Of a DNA stretch of 64,000 bases, positions 1 to 8,020 are shown one piece after another; position 1 is the stretch's first letter, and every line of letters begins with the position of its first letter. A program made the position numbers and the translations under genes. Origin of the DNA: Nocardia rosealba (lineage in GTDB: Bacteria; Actinomycetota; Actinomycetes; Mycobacteriales; Mycobacteriaceae); the NCBI RefSeq assembly GCF_020216065.1, contig NZ_JAIWNA010000004.1, forward strand, positions 402,025-466,024, read 5' to 3'. The notes under the pieces were generated by a model. The model was not told the DNA's origin, did no database searches, and saw only the letters and a program-made list of their open reading frames with translations.

Positions 1-1
1 G

Positions 2-1972
2 CAGGAGCGCAAACGGCACGGCAGGCACTACACCCCGCCGGAGCTGGCGCGGTTTCTGGCGCGCCGGGCGCTGCTGTACGCCCCGTGCGGCGCCGAGTTG
101 CGGGTGCTCGACCCGGCCTGCGGGGACGGGGAGCTGCTGCTCGCGGTGCATCGGGAGATGGTGTCGTGCGCACCGGGTGTCGCGGTCCGGCTCACCGGGT
201 ACGACCTGGACCGTGCCGCCGTCGGTGAAACGGTGGCGCGGGCCGCGGCCGAGGGGGTCGAGATCCACTGCCGGGCAGGGGATTTCCTGGCGAAGGCGCC
301 GCGTCTGGCGAAGGGCTCCTTCGATCTGATCATCAGCAACCCGCCGTATGTGCGCACGCAGCAGCTCGGCGGGGCCACCGCGCAACTGCTCAGCCGAAAA
401 TTCGGGCTCCGTGGGCGTATCGATCTCACGCATCCCTTCGTTGCCTTGGCGCCGCGTCTCCTCGCGCCGGGTGGCGTGCTCGGATTGCTCTGTGCCAACA
501 GGTTTCTCACCACCCGAGCGGGTGCCAACCTGCGCCGCATCCTGACCGCCGACCTGACCCCGGTCGAGCTCTACGACCTCGGCGACACCAAACTCTTCTC
601 CGCTGCCGTCCTCCCCGCGATCACCATCGCCACCAGATCAGCCGCGAGCGTCGCGCATGCCCGCGTGTTTCCCGGCGAAGGCACGATCCCAGCCGGTGAC
701 GGTGCGAGCGGTGTAGGCGCCGACAACGCGCATCAGAACCGCGGAACGCGCGCATATGCCGCAGCTTCCACCTCGGTGTCCAGCACTGCGACGGGGGGCA
801 CTGCGGCAGGCGGTGCTGCGGCGTCCGGCACTGCGGCGGGCGGTGCTGCGGCGCCCGCGATCGTGCCCACAGATTCCCTGTCCGCCGGCGGATTCGCGAA
901 GCGAAGCGATCCGGCGAACGTTGCCGAGAGCTCGGCCGGTTGCCGGTACGTCTCCGTCTATGAGCGAACTGGCGACGAAACAGGCTGCGGTACAGAGCTG
1001 TTCGACGCGCTAGCCGGGGAGACCGACTGCCTGGTCGGTGCTGGGGGACGCGTATTCGCGGTTGAAGTGGGGACGTTGGCATCGCAGGGGCGGGAAGCGG
1101 CGAACGGGCCGTCGGCCGGCCAGGTGATCAGTGATCACGAACGTCCGCACGGGGAGACGGTCTGGCGGATGTCGCGCCCGGCCGTCGACCGTTGGCTCGA
1201 CAAGATCGCCGACCGAACCTGGCACACCTTCGGCGAGACGGCGCGAATCCGGGTGGGTATCAAGACGACCGCCGATCGGGTGTTCATCTCCGACCACTGG
1301 GACGACCTCGACCCGACGCCCGAACGAGAACTGCTGCAGCCCTTGATCACTCACCACGACCTCGAACGGTGGCAGATCAAGAAGGATCGTGGCACCAGAG
1401 TGCTTTACCCCTACGACCTGCGGAAAACACGGCGCACCCCGGTCGATCTGGCCGAATTTCCCTGCGCAGCAGAGTATCTGCGCACCCATGAGGAGGCGCT
1501 GTCCGGTCGACGCTATGTTCTCGACGGCGGCCGCAAGTGGTACGAGATCTGGGTACCGCAACGACCACACCTGTGGGGCGCGCCGAAACTCGTCTTCCCC
1601 GATATCAGCGAACGGCCCCGCTTCGCCCTCGATCGTTCCGGTGCCGTGGTGAACGGCGACTGCTACTGGATCTCGCTCACCGACCTCGACGCAGGCAAGT
1701 CCGCGACCGAGTTGGCGTATCTCCTGATGGGCGTGGCGAATTCGGCGCTGGGCCTGCGGTTCTACGACGCGGTCTGCGGCAATCGTCTGTATTCGGGCAG
1801 GCGACGCTGGATCACCCAGTACGTCGCCCGGCTGCCCTTGCCCGATCCTGGCAGCCCGGCCGCCGTCGAGATCGTGCGTCGCGTGCGCGAGCTCATGGAG
1901 GGCGGTGTGCCGGTATCCGATGCCGCCGTCGACGAAGCAGTCGCCGAGGCGTTCGGGGTGCCCGCTCAGTAG
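2..1972 (+). CDS. Class I adenine-specific DNA methyltransferase (Eco57I/TaqI-like), 5' end cut by window edge
   Basis: The frame is open from base 2, so the true start lies left of the window. The first visible residues (HYTPPELARFLARR) are the region that precedes the SAM site in Eco57I-type N6-adenine methyltransferases. Motif I is DPACGDG (about bases 113-133) and the catalytic motif IV is NPPY (bases 338-349). The C-terminal half (from about base 1190) resembles the TaqI-type target-recognition domain. Between them, at about bases 690-950, lies an Ala/Gly/Ser/Thr-rich stretch with tandem repeats that the family does not normally have. A role in modification of a restriction-modification or phage-defence system is inferred; partner genes would lie to the left. 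It overlaps the convergent TetR gene by 7 bases. Confidence 0.85.
   Translation, partial: QERKRHGRHYTPPELARFLARRALLYAPCGAELRVLDPACGDGELLLAVHREMVSCAPGVAVRLTGYDLDRAAVGETVARAAAEGVEIHCRAGDFLAKAPRLAKGSFDLIISNPPYVRTQQLGGATAQLLSRKFGLRGRIDLTHPFVALAPRLLAPGGVLGLLCANRFLTTRAGANLRRILTADLTPVELYDLGDTKLFSAAVLPAITIATRSAASVAHARVFPGEGTIPAGDGASGVGADNAHQNRGTRAYAAASTSVSSTATGGTAAGGAAASGTAAGGAAAPAIVPTDSLSAGGFAKRSDPANVAESSAGCRYVSVYERTGDETGCGTELFDALAGETDCLVGAGGRVFAVEVGTLASQGREAANGPSAGQVISDHERPHGETVWRMSRPAVDRWLDKIADRTWHTFGETARIRVGIKTTADRVFISDHWDDLDPTPERELLQPLITHHDLERWQIKKDRGTRVLYPYDLRKTRRTPVDLAEFPCAAEYLRTHEEALSGRRYVLDGGRKWYEIWVPQRPHLWGAPKLVFPDISERPRFALDRSGAVVNGDCYWISLTDLDAGKSATELAYLLMGVANSALGLRFYDAVCGNRLYSGRRRWITQYVARLPLPDPGSPAAVEIVRRVRELMEGGVPVSDAAVDEAVAEAFGVPAQ
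797..856 (+). repeat. Two tandem copies of a 30-bp repeat inside the methyltransferase gene
   Basis: Bases 797-826 and 827-856 are near-identical 30-bp units differing at two positions, each encoding a GTAAGGAAA-like stretch. The period is a multiple of three, so the frame is kept. The repeat sits in the low-complexity insertion between the catalytic and target-recognition halves. Confidence 0.8.
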
Positions 1973-2583
1973 GTGGGACGGATGCCGACCATCGGCAGCA
2001 GGGTGCGGCGGGCGAATTCACGTCCGGCTTCGGCGTCGTCCAGCGGGATCAGCCCGTCGGGAGTCAGCGCCAGCGACAAGGCGAGGCGAGCCATGATCTC
2101 GGCGACCAGGTCGGGGTCGAAGTCGGGGGAGCCCGCCTGCACCTCACGCAGCTTGTCGGCGAGATATTCGCGCCCCACCGCCAGGATGGGACCGGCGTCG
2201 GTGGTGAGTTTGGGCAGGATCATCTCCGGCTCGGTGCCGAGCAACCGCCGCAGCAGCTCGTTGCCCGCGATGGTCGTGACGAAGGCGACGAAGATCTCGA
2301 CCAGCCGGTCCTCGGGTTCGGTGACCGCGCGGACCCGCTCGTCGATCTCGCCGACATAGCGCTGCGCCTCACGCACGCCAACCGCTTCGACCAGGTCGTT
2401 CTTGGATTCGAACCGTCGGTACAGGGTGGCCGGGCTGATGCCGGCGCGGCGCGCTATCTCGCCCATGCTTGTCCGTTTGATCCCGAAATCCAGAAACGCC
2501 GACAGCGCGCTGTCGAGCAGTTTCTCCCCGTCGGTGACGGGTTTTTCCAGGATCCGCGCGAGGATGGTCGAGACAGTGGGCAT
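1966..2583 (-). CDS. TetR/AcrR family transcriptional regulator
   Basis: 205-residue regulator. The N-terminal helix-turn-helix is clear at about residues 35-66 (SMGEIARRAGISPATLYRRF, then SKNDLVEAV), followed by a variable alpha-helical ligand-binding domain. An upstream extension of the frame to 2760 has no TetR-like sequence, so the ATG at 2583 is preferred; it opens directly at the conserved N-terminal helix. A 62-codon small gene ends 7 bases upstream on the same strand and probably forms an operon with it. The target is unknown; the nearest candidates are itself and the small gene. The 3' end overlaps the convergent methyltransferase by 7 bases. Confidence 0.88.
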   Translation of the reverse strand: MPTVSTILARILEKPVTDGEKLLDSALSAFLDFGIKRTSMGEIARRAGISPATLYRRFESKNDLVEAVGVREAQRYVGEIDERVRAVTEPEDRLVEIFVAFVTTIAGNELLRRLLGTEPEMILPKLTTDAGPILAVGREYLADKLREVQAGSPDFDPDLVAEIMARLALSLALTPDGLIPLDDAEAGREFARRTLLPMVGIRPTY

Positions 2584-2590
2584 CAGCCCA

Positions 2591-2779
2591 TTATCCCCGT
2601 GGTGGGAGATCCAGCGCGACCATCTCTTGCTCGATCGCGTTCGCCGCGAAATGCACACCCCGGGAACGTAATTCGTGAACACGGCACTGAAGTGCCTCGA
2701 TACCGCCTGGTTGTGCCGCGATATCGGCCACGCTGAGCCTGCCCCCGGATCGGTGCACACCTACCTGCGCGTATGCCAC
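2591..2779 (-). CDS. Small hypothetical protein, 62 aa, upstream of TetR gene
   Basis: GTG-start ORF with a very good ribosome binding site: AGGAGG ends 7 bases before the start codon. It stops with TAA 7 bases before the TetR start, so the two are probably co-transcribed. The product has Ile/Val/Ala-rich heptad-like stretches in the middle (VADIAAQPGGIEALQCRVHE), no signal peptide and no membrane segment. I do not recognise a family. The ribosome binding site and spacing are the main reasons to call it. Confidence 0.6.
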   Translation of the reverse strand: MAYAQVGVHRSGGRLSVADIAAQPGGIEALQCRVHELRSRGVHFAANAIEQEMVALDLPPRG

Positions 2780-2896
2780 CGTGATACCTCCTGCCCCGCG
2801 TACCGGTGCCGGCCCTGAAGACTCGGTGGACCGGTCGCGATACGCAGGGCAAATGTTATCAGGTTTCCCTACTGGTCATTTGCTCAGTGTGATGCG

Positions 2897-3412
2897 TCAC
2901 AACACTTCGGCGTCCCGATGTGTGGCGAGATTGTGTAGGTACACCGCGGCGTTGAGCTTGATGCCGTCCTGCTGTGCCTCGGTGAGCTCGCGACGCACCT
3001 TGCCCGGCACCCCGGCGACCAGCGACCCGGGCGGAATCTGGGCGCCCTCGGGGATGAGCGCGTTGGCCGCGATGAGGGTGCCCGCCCCGATCACCGCGCC
3101 GTTGAGCACGGTGGCGCCCATGCCGACGAGCACGTCGTCGCCGATGGTGCACCCGTGCAGAATCGCGTTGTGCCCCACCGACACACCGGAACCGACGGTG
3201 AGCGGGAAGCCGGGATCGGCGTGCAGCACGCACCCGTCCTGGATGTTGGTCCGGTCGCCGACGGTGATCTGTTCGAGGTCGCCGCGCAGTACCGCCGAGT
3301 ACCAGACGCCGACCTCGGCGCCCAGGCGCACCCGTCCGATCACGGTCGCGTTCGGCGCGATCCATGCTGACTCGTCGATCTCGGGCGCGAACCCGCTCAC
3401 CTTGATGATCAT
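2897..3412 (-). CDS. Gamma-class carbonic anhydrase-like hexapeptide-repeat protein
   Basis: 171 residues forming a left-handed beta-helix of hexapeptide repeats (VIGRVRLGAEVGVW, VGSGVSVGHNAILHG and VLVGMGATVLNGAVIG). The three histidines expected to bind the metal in YrdA/PaaY/gamma-carbonic-anhydrase proteins are present (H64, H81, H86). The frame stays open to 4072 but the extra sequence is Arg/Pro-rich shadow; the ATG at 3412 starts exactly at the fold. It may hydrate CO2 or act as a thioesterase-like relative; the sequence cannot decide. It appears monocistronic, with 185 bases to the divergent lipoprotein gene. Confidence 0.85.
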   Translation of the reverse strand: MIIKVSGFAPEIDESAWIAPNATVIGRVRLGAEVGVWYSAVLRGDLEQITVGDRTNIQDGCVLHADPGFPLTVGSGVSVGHNAILHGCTIGDDVLVGMGATVLNGAVIGAGTLIAANALIPEGAQIPPGSLVAGVPGKVRRELTEAQQDGIKLNAAVYLHNLATHRDAEVL

Positions 3413-3597
3413 GCGGCGATTATCGCGCTGCGCGTCGGCACCGGGCGCGGCGGGCAGCGCGGCACCGATTCTCGGGCGCTGTGGCCCGGGGTCGGCGCGT
3501 TGACGCTCGATTCCCCGCTGTAACGCGAAAACCGTTAGCGACCATAAGAATTCGAGTCGCCGCGACAGTCGTGGGACTTCGTCCGGAGGAGAACGCA

Positions 3598-4197
3598 GTG
3601 TTGCTGCACAGATGGACGGGTATCCGGTTGCGTGCGATGTCGCGCCTGCTGTTGGCGCTCGTCGTCCCGGTGCTCGTGGTGAGTGGATGCTCCTCGGAAG
3701 GCGGCGGCGCCGACGGGACCCCGGTACCGAGCACGTCGCTGACCGCGACGACGTCGGCACCGACGAGTACGCCGGCGACATCGACGAGCGCACCCGCTGC
3801 CGCGACCGACCCGGGCGTACCGGACCAGGATGCCGGTGGTCCTGCCGCCCCGGTGCCGCAAGCGCCCGGGCAACCAGCGGCAGCGCCGCCCGCGCAGGCC
3901 GAGATCCCGCCCGGGCACACCTGTGTGCCCGGCCCGGAATGCGGTACCGACAGCTGCGGGCCGGGCGAGTGCGGCGAGACGGGGCCGGGGTGCCCGCCGG
4001 GCGAGCGGTTCTGCGGAACCGACCAGTGTGGACACGGCAACGAATGCGGGCAGACCGACCCGCCGACCACAACCGCCGCGCCCGTCACCACGACGCCGCC
4101 ACCGGCGACCACGACCGAACAGCCGCCGTCGACATCCGCGACGGCCGGCGCGTCGGAGACCACGTCGAGCCCGGTGGTCGCGGCGCCTGCCGGGTAG
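3598..4197 (+). CDS. Cys-, Pro- and Thr-rich putative lipoprotein
   Basis: 199 residues. GTG 3598 is chosen because GGAGG lies 8 bases upstream; an in-frame extension to 3481 has no such site. The N terminus is a lipoprotein signal (RLRAMSRLLLALVVPVLVVSGC, lipobox VSGC with Cys at about residue 31), so the protein should be anchored to the outer face of the membrane. The rest is a Thr/Ser/Pro/Ala-rich spacer around a central Cys-rich module (residues about 103-150, CxPGxECG-type repeats), then a second Thr/Pro-rich tail. The cysteines could form a small disulfide-bonded domain. No catalytic motif and no recognised family. Confidence 0.7.
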   Translation: MLLHRWTGIRLRAMSRLLLALVVPVLVVSGCSSEGGGADGTPVPSTSLTATTSAPTSTPATSTSAPAAATDPGVPDQDAGGPAAPVPQAPGQPAAAPPAQAEIPPGHTCVPGPECGTDSCGPGECGETGPGCPPGERFCGTDQCGHGNECGQTDPPTTTAAPVTTTPPPATTTEQPPSTSATAGASETTSSPVVAAPAG

Positions 4198-4257
4198 GGA
4201 TCCGGACACGCCTCGAATTCGACTGCGGCCCGTCGAAACAGGATCTAGTCTGGGTGA

Positions 4258-5370
4258 ATGACGGCAACGGGCGTAACTTCCGGTGTTCCGGCCGAGGTCA
4301 AACCGCAAGAATTCCGGGTCGCAGTGACTCCGGCCGGCGCCGCGGAGCTCGCCGCCCACGGGCACGAGGTGCTCGTGCAGGCGGGTGCGGGCGTCGGCTC
4401 GGGCTTCGCCGACGACGACTACCGGGCCGCCGGTGCGCGGATCGCGGCAAGCGCCGACCAGGTGTGGGCCGAATCCGACCTGGTGTTGAAGGTGAAAGAA
4501 CCCATCGCGCAGGAGTATTCGCTGATGCGGCGCGAGCAGGTGCTGTTCACGTATCTGCATCTGGCCGCGTCGAAGGACTGTACCGACGCGATCCTGTCGT
4601 CGGGGATCACCGCCATCGCCTACGAGACGGTCCGGGCGGCCGACGGTTCGTTGCCGTTGCTCGCGCCGATGAGCGAGGTGGCGGGCAAGCTCAGCGCGCA
4701 GGTCGGTGCCTATCACCTGATGGCGCCGATGGGTGGGGAAGGCGTGCTGCTCGGCGGCGTGCCCGGGGTTCGGCCCGCCGACGTGGTGGTGCTCGGCGGT
4801 GGCGTGGCGGGCACCAATGCGGCGAGCGTCGCGGTGGGGATGGGTGCGCGGGTGAGCGTGCTCGATACGAATCTGGCCCGGTTGCGTGAACTCGACGCCC
4901 GGTTCGCCGGGCGGGTCGGCACCCTGGCCTCGCACGCCCTCGAGATCGAGAAGGCCGTGCTCGCCGCCGATCTGGTGATCGGGTCGGTGCTCGTGCCAGG
5001 GGCCAAGGCGCCGAAACTGGTGTCCGACGAGCTGGTCGCGCGGATGCGTCCGGGTTCGGTACTCGTCGACATCGCCGTCGACCAGGGCGGTTGCTTCGAG
5101 TCGACCCGGCCGACGACGCACGCGAATCCCACCTTCCCCGTGGGGAATTCGCTCTTCTACTGTGTCGCGAACATGCCGGGTGCGGTCCCGCACACCTCCA
5201 CCGTCGCGCTCACCAACGCCACCCTGCCCTACGCGCTGGCCATCGCCGACAACGGCTGGCGTGGGGCGTGCACCGCCGACCCGGGTTTGTCGGCCGGGCT
5301 CACCGCGGTGGACGGGAAGTTGCTGTCGGCGGAAGTGGCCGCCGCGCACGGGTATTCGCTCGGGGTCTAG
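4258..5370 (+). CDS. ald: Alanine dehydrogenase
   Basis: 370-residue NAD-dependent L-alanine dehydrogenase: reversible L-alanine + NAD+ + H2O to pyruvate + NH4+ + NADH. Full family length (the M. tuberculosis enzyme is about 371 aa). Visible are the substrate-binding Lys in VLKVKEP, the catalytic His in YLHLAAS, the NAD-binding glycine motif VVVLGGGVAGTNAA and the active-site Asp in DIAVDQGG. The start is fixed at ATG 4258, although the extreme N terminus replaces the usual MxVGIPxExK opening with MTATGVTSGVPAEVKPQEFRVAVTP, slightly longer than usual. It links alanine and ammonium pools. The 3' end overlaps the convergent SnoaL-like gene by 4 bases. Confidence 0.95.
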   Translation: MTATGVTSGVPAEVKPQEFRVAVTPAGAAELAAHGHEVLVQAGAGVGSGFADDDYRAAGARIAASADQVWAESDLVLKVKEPIAQEYSLMRREQVLFTYLHLAASKDCTDAILSSGITAIAYETVRAADGSLPLLAPMSEVAGKLSAQVGAYHLMAPMGGEGVLLGGVPGVRPADVVVLGGGVAGTNAASVAVGMGARVSVLDTNLARLRELDARFAGRVGTLASHALEIEKAVLAADLVIGSVLVPGAKAPKLVSDELVARMRPGSVLVDIAVDQGGCFESTRPTTHANPTFPVGNSLFYCVANMPGAVPHTSTVALTNATLPYALAIADNGWRGACTADPGLSAGLTAVDGKLLSAEVAAAHGYSLGV

Positions 5371-5861
5371 GGCTCCGCGAAGATTCCCTCGGTGATGACG
5401 GAGTCCGCCAGGAGCGGGCGGGTGATCGACCAGCGCTCCGTGAAATGACTGCGTGACATCTTCCAGCGGCCGTCCTCGATCACGTAGTCGTCGTCGTAGT
5501 CGCCCGTCGAGACGAACTCGGTGTTGTCGATCAGATTGACCTGGCGGAATCGCAGGGTCCACCGGCCTGTCGCGGTGTGTTCCCCGGTGACGGTGATGTC
5601 GGGGTGGATGCCGTGATGCATGTCGAGGACGACGTGTTTGCCGTCGACCTTGTGCAACGCGATGCGGGTGAAGATTTCGACCAGCGGCCCTGCGTCGTGG
5701 AAGGTGCCGATTGGGCCGTAGTCCAGGTCGGCGCCGGACCGGATGAAGCAGTCCCGCATCGTCTTCGGGTCCTTGTTGTCACAGGCTCGCCAGTACCGGT
5801 GCTTGAGTTGTTTGATCGCTTCGATCTGTTCGAGGGTGTCGATGCGTTGTGCGAGATCCAT
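5367..5861 (-). CDS. SnoaL-like / NTF2-fold protein
   Basis: 164 residues with the SnoaL_4-type opening (IEAIKQLKHRYWRACDNKD) followed by the cone-shaped alpha+beta barrel pattern (GPLVEIFTRIALHKVDGKHVVLDMHHGIHPDI, TGRWTLRFRQVN, DDDYVIEDGRWKMSRSHFTERW). Members of this fold include steroid isomerase-like, polyketide cyclase-like and dioxygenase beta-like proteins; the substrate cannot be deduced. It lies 51 bases downstream of the SDR gene on the same strand, and the two could act on the same small molecule. Confidence 0.8.
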   Translation of the reverse strand: MDLAQRIDTLEQIEAIKQLKHRYWRACDNKDPKTMRDCFIRSGADLDYGPIGTFHDAGPLVEIFTRIALHKVDGKHVVLDMHHGIHPDITVTGEHTATGRWTLRFRQVNLIDNTEFVSTGDYDDDYVIEDGRWKMSRSHFTERWSITRPLLADSVITEGIFAEP

Positions 5862-5912
5862 CGGTTGCCTGCCCGGGTGTGGAGTGGTGAGCGAATGGTC
5901 GGGTTCGCGAGG

Positions 5913-6773
5913 TCAGTCGACGACCGCGTCGGAGAACACCGGAGGGTTACCGAGGAATGGCCGGTGCGAAGGCGGCTGCTGGCCCCGGGTGTCCTCGACG
6001 CCGAGTTCCTGTGCGATCTCGGCGCCGATGAGCACCCGGCCGGTACGGTCCATCAACTTGGGATCACGCGCGAGGGCATCGATGACACGACCGGTGAATT
6101 CCGGCGATTCGGCTGTCGCGGCAAGACCGTCGTAGGCACCTGGATTCGCGGCGAACGCGGCGAGCGTGCGCTCGGTCGCGAGCAGACCCATCCAGATCGA
6201 GACGACCGCCACGTTCCACGGACGGAAGTCGACGGCCATATCGTGCGCCATCTTGTCCACCGCCGCCTTGCCCGCACCGTATGCGGGTCCGTGCATGTAG
6301 CAGGTGCCGCCGAACGACGACGTGTTCACGACCAACCCCGCGCCATTGGCCACCAGCAGCGGTGCGGCGTAGTAGGTGGCGACGTAGCTCGAGCGCATAC
6401 CTACATCCAGCAGGTCGAGCAAGGTCAGCGGCTTTTCCCAGAACGGCCCCTTCTCGGTCAGGCCGTCGGGTACCGCGAGAGCGTTGTTGACCAGGATGTC
6501 GAGCCGTCCGTGCTCGTCGCGAAGACCCGCGAAGAAGGACTCGACCTGGGCATCGTCGCCATGGTCGAGCACTACGGGCACGCCGTGGCCGCCGCGGCGG
6601 GTGATCTCCTCGGCGGTCGCGAACACGGTGCCCGGCAGTGGGGAATCGCCTTCGTTCCGCGTTCGCCCGGTGACATAGACCGTTGCCCCGGTTTCCCCCA
6701 GCGCGAGCGCGATGCCTTTGCCCGCGCCGCGACTGGCGCCGGTCACCACCACGATTCGTTCCGAACCCACCAT
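5913..6773 (-). CDS. Short-chain dehydrogenase/reductase (SDR)
   Basis: 286 residues, classical SDR. The NAD(P)-binding TGASRGAGKGIA lies at about residues 10-21 and the NNA motif in LDILVNNALAVPD. The catalytic Ser is in VNTSSFGG and the Tyr-x-x-x-Lys is YGAGKAAVD. TGRT after beta-2 suggests NADP(H) preference. The frame is open to 6917, but the ATG at 6773 begins just before the first beta strand. It lies between the ECF41-type sigma factor gene (198 bases upstream, same strand) and the SnoaL-like gene. SDRs are common neighbours of ECF41 sigma genes, so it may be a target of that sigma factor. Confidence 0.88.
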   Translation of the reverse strand: MVGSERIVVVTGASRGAGKGIALALGETGATVYVTGRTRNEGDSPLPGTVFATAEEITRRGGHGVPVVLDHGDDAQVESFFAGLRDEHGRLDILVNNALAVPDGLTEKGPFWEKPLTLLDLLDVGMRSSYVATYYAAPLLVANGAGLVVNTSSFGGTCYMHGPAYGAGKAAVDKMAHDMAVDFRPWNVAVVSIWMGLLATERTLAAFAANPGAYDGLAATAESPEFTGRVIDALARDPKLMDRTGRVLIGAEIAQELGVEDTRGQQPPSHRPFLGNPPVFSDAVVD

Positions 6774-6971
6774 CGACTCCCTACACTGCCCGACCGGCCA
6801 CTCCGTGCGACACCTTCCACTACTGAACCGGACGGGCCGGAAGTACCACAGGGATCTTCCCGGTAGCCGGGAAAGGTGACGGCCCGGCGACCGGAAAGCC
6901 CTGTGTGTGCAAGCCATCCGCTCAGCGAAGTGGAGCGACGACTTCGCAGGTGACGTCGCGCAGGTGTGCGC

Positions 6972-7910
6972 CTAGTCCTCGGCGCGACCCATGTACCAGT
7001 CGGGTGCGCCCGCGGTCGGCAGGTCGCGCAGCTTGTCGGGGTTGCGGACCACATTGATGGCGACGATGCGGCCGTCGTCGACGACGAACGAGAAGACACC
7101 GATGTGGTTGCCGTCGAACACCACCAGCCCCGGTGCGCCGTTGACCAGCACCGCACGGCCCCAGGCATCCGTCGCCGACGGCGCGTGGTACCAGCCGAGC
7201 AGCATCTTGGCGATGAGCTCGGCGCCGCGCACGGGCTGGCGGATCGCGGGCACCTTGCCGCCACCGTCGGCGGTGAGCACCACCTTCTCGTCCAGCACGC
7301 CGAGCAGCGAACTGAGGTCACCCGAGCGCCAGGCGAGGGCGAACGCCGAAACCACCTTCTCCTGTTCGGCGGGCGACGCCGGGAATCGCGGCGTGCCGCT
7401 CTCCACGTGCTTGCGCGCACGCGAGGCCAGCTGACGCACCGCGGCCGGGGTGCGCCCGACCACCTCGGCGACCTCCGGACCCGACATCCCGAACACGTCC
7501 TGGAGTACGAAGGCCGTGCGTTCGGCGGGTGAGAGCGATTCGAGCACGACCAGCAGTGCGGTGGTGACCCGTTCGTCCTGGGAGATGCGGTCGGCGGGAT
7601 CGTCCATGGTGCTGACCTCCGGTTCCGGCAACCAGTCGCCGACGTACTGTTCGCGCCGGGCCCGCGCGGACCCGAGCTGGTCGAGGGCGAGCCTGCCCGT
7701 CACGGTGGTGAGCCAGGCGCGCAGATTGTCGATCTCGTCCGCCTTGCCCGCCTCGTGCTGCCGCTGCAGCCGCAGCCACGCCTCCTGCACCACGTCTTCG
7801 GCGTCGGCCAGGCTGCCGAGGGTGCTGTAGGCGAGCCTGCGCAGGTAGGCGCGGTGCTCCTCGAAGCGTCGCGCCAGTTCCGCGCGGTCGAGATTCGCGG
7901 TGTCGGTCAT
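6972..7910 (-). CDS. ECF41-group RNA polymerase sigma factor (SigJ-like)
   Basis: 312 residues: sigma region 2 (HRAYLRRLAYSTLGSLADAEDVVQEAWLR) at about residues 19-48, region 4 (SPAERTAFVLQDVFGMSGPEVAEVVGRTPAAVRQLASRARK) at about 140-180, then a C-terminal SnoaL/NTF2-like domain. The two ECF41 signature motifs are present: WLPEP in the linker between regions 2 and 4 and NPDKL near the C terminus. In this group the C-terminal extension replaces a separate anti-sigma factor and modulates activity, and none is encoded nearby. The likely target is the adjacent SDR gene and/or its own promoter; this is inference from group behaviour. Confidence 0.92.
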   Translation of the reverse strand: MTDTANLDRAELARRFEEHRAYLRRLAYSTLGSLADAEDVVQEAWLRLQRQHEAGKADEIDNLRAWLTTVTGRLALDQLGSARARREQYVGDWLPEPEVSTMDDPADRISQDERVTTALLVVLESLSPAERTAFVLQDVFGMSGPEVAEVVGRTPAAVRQLASRARKHVESGTPRFPASPAEQEKVVSAFALAWRSGDLSSLLGVLDEKVVLTADGGGKVPAIRQPVRGAELIAKMLLGWYHAPSATDAWGRAVLVNGAPGLVVFDGNHIGVFSFVVDDGRIVAINVVRNPDKLRDLPTAGAPDWYMGRAED

Positions 7911-8020
7911 CGTGCCAGCCGTTCGGTCGAGAGTGGGCGGTCGCCCAGGATGCTGTCATGTAGACGACGAAGCAGACGCATCCGGTGTGACATCGCTGCC
8001 CCACCGGTTAACCTCGCCCG

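Noticed and set aside
3413..4072. N-terminal extension of the gamma-carbonic anhydrase frame to base 4072
   Set aside because: The extra residues are Arg/Pro-rich, lie antisense to the lipoprotein gene and precede the natural start of the beta-helix.
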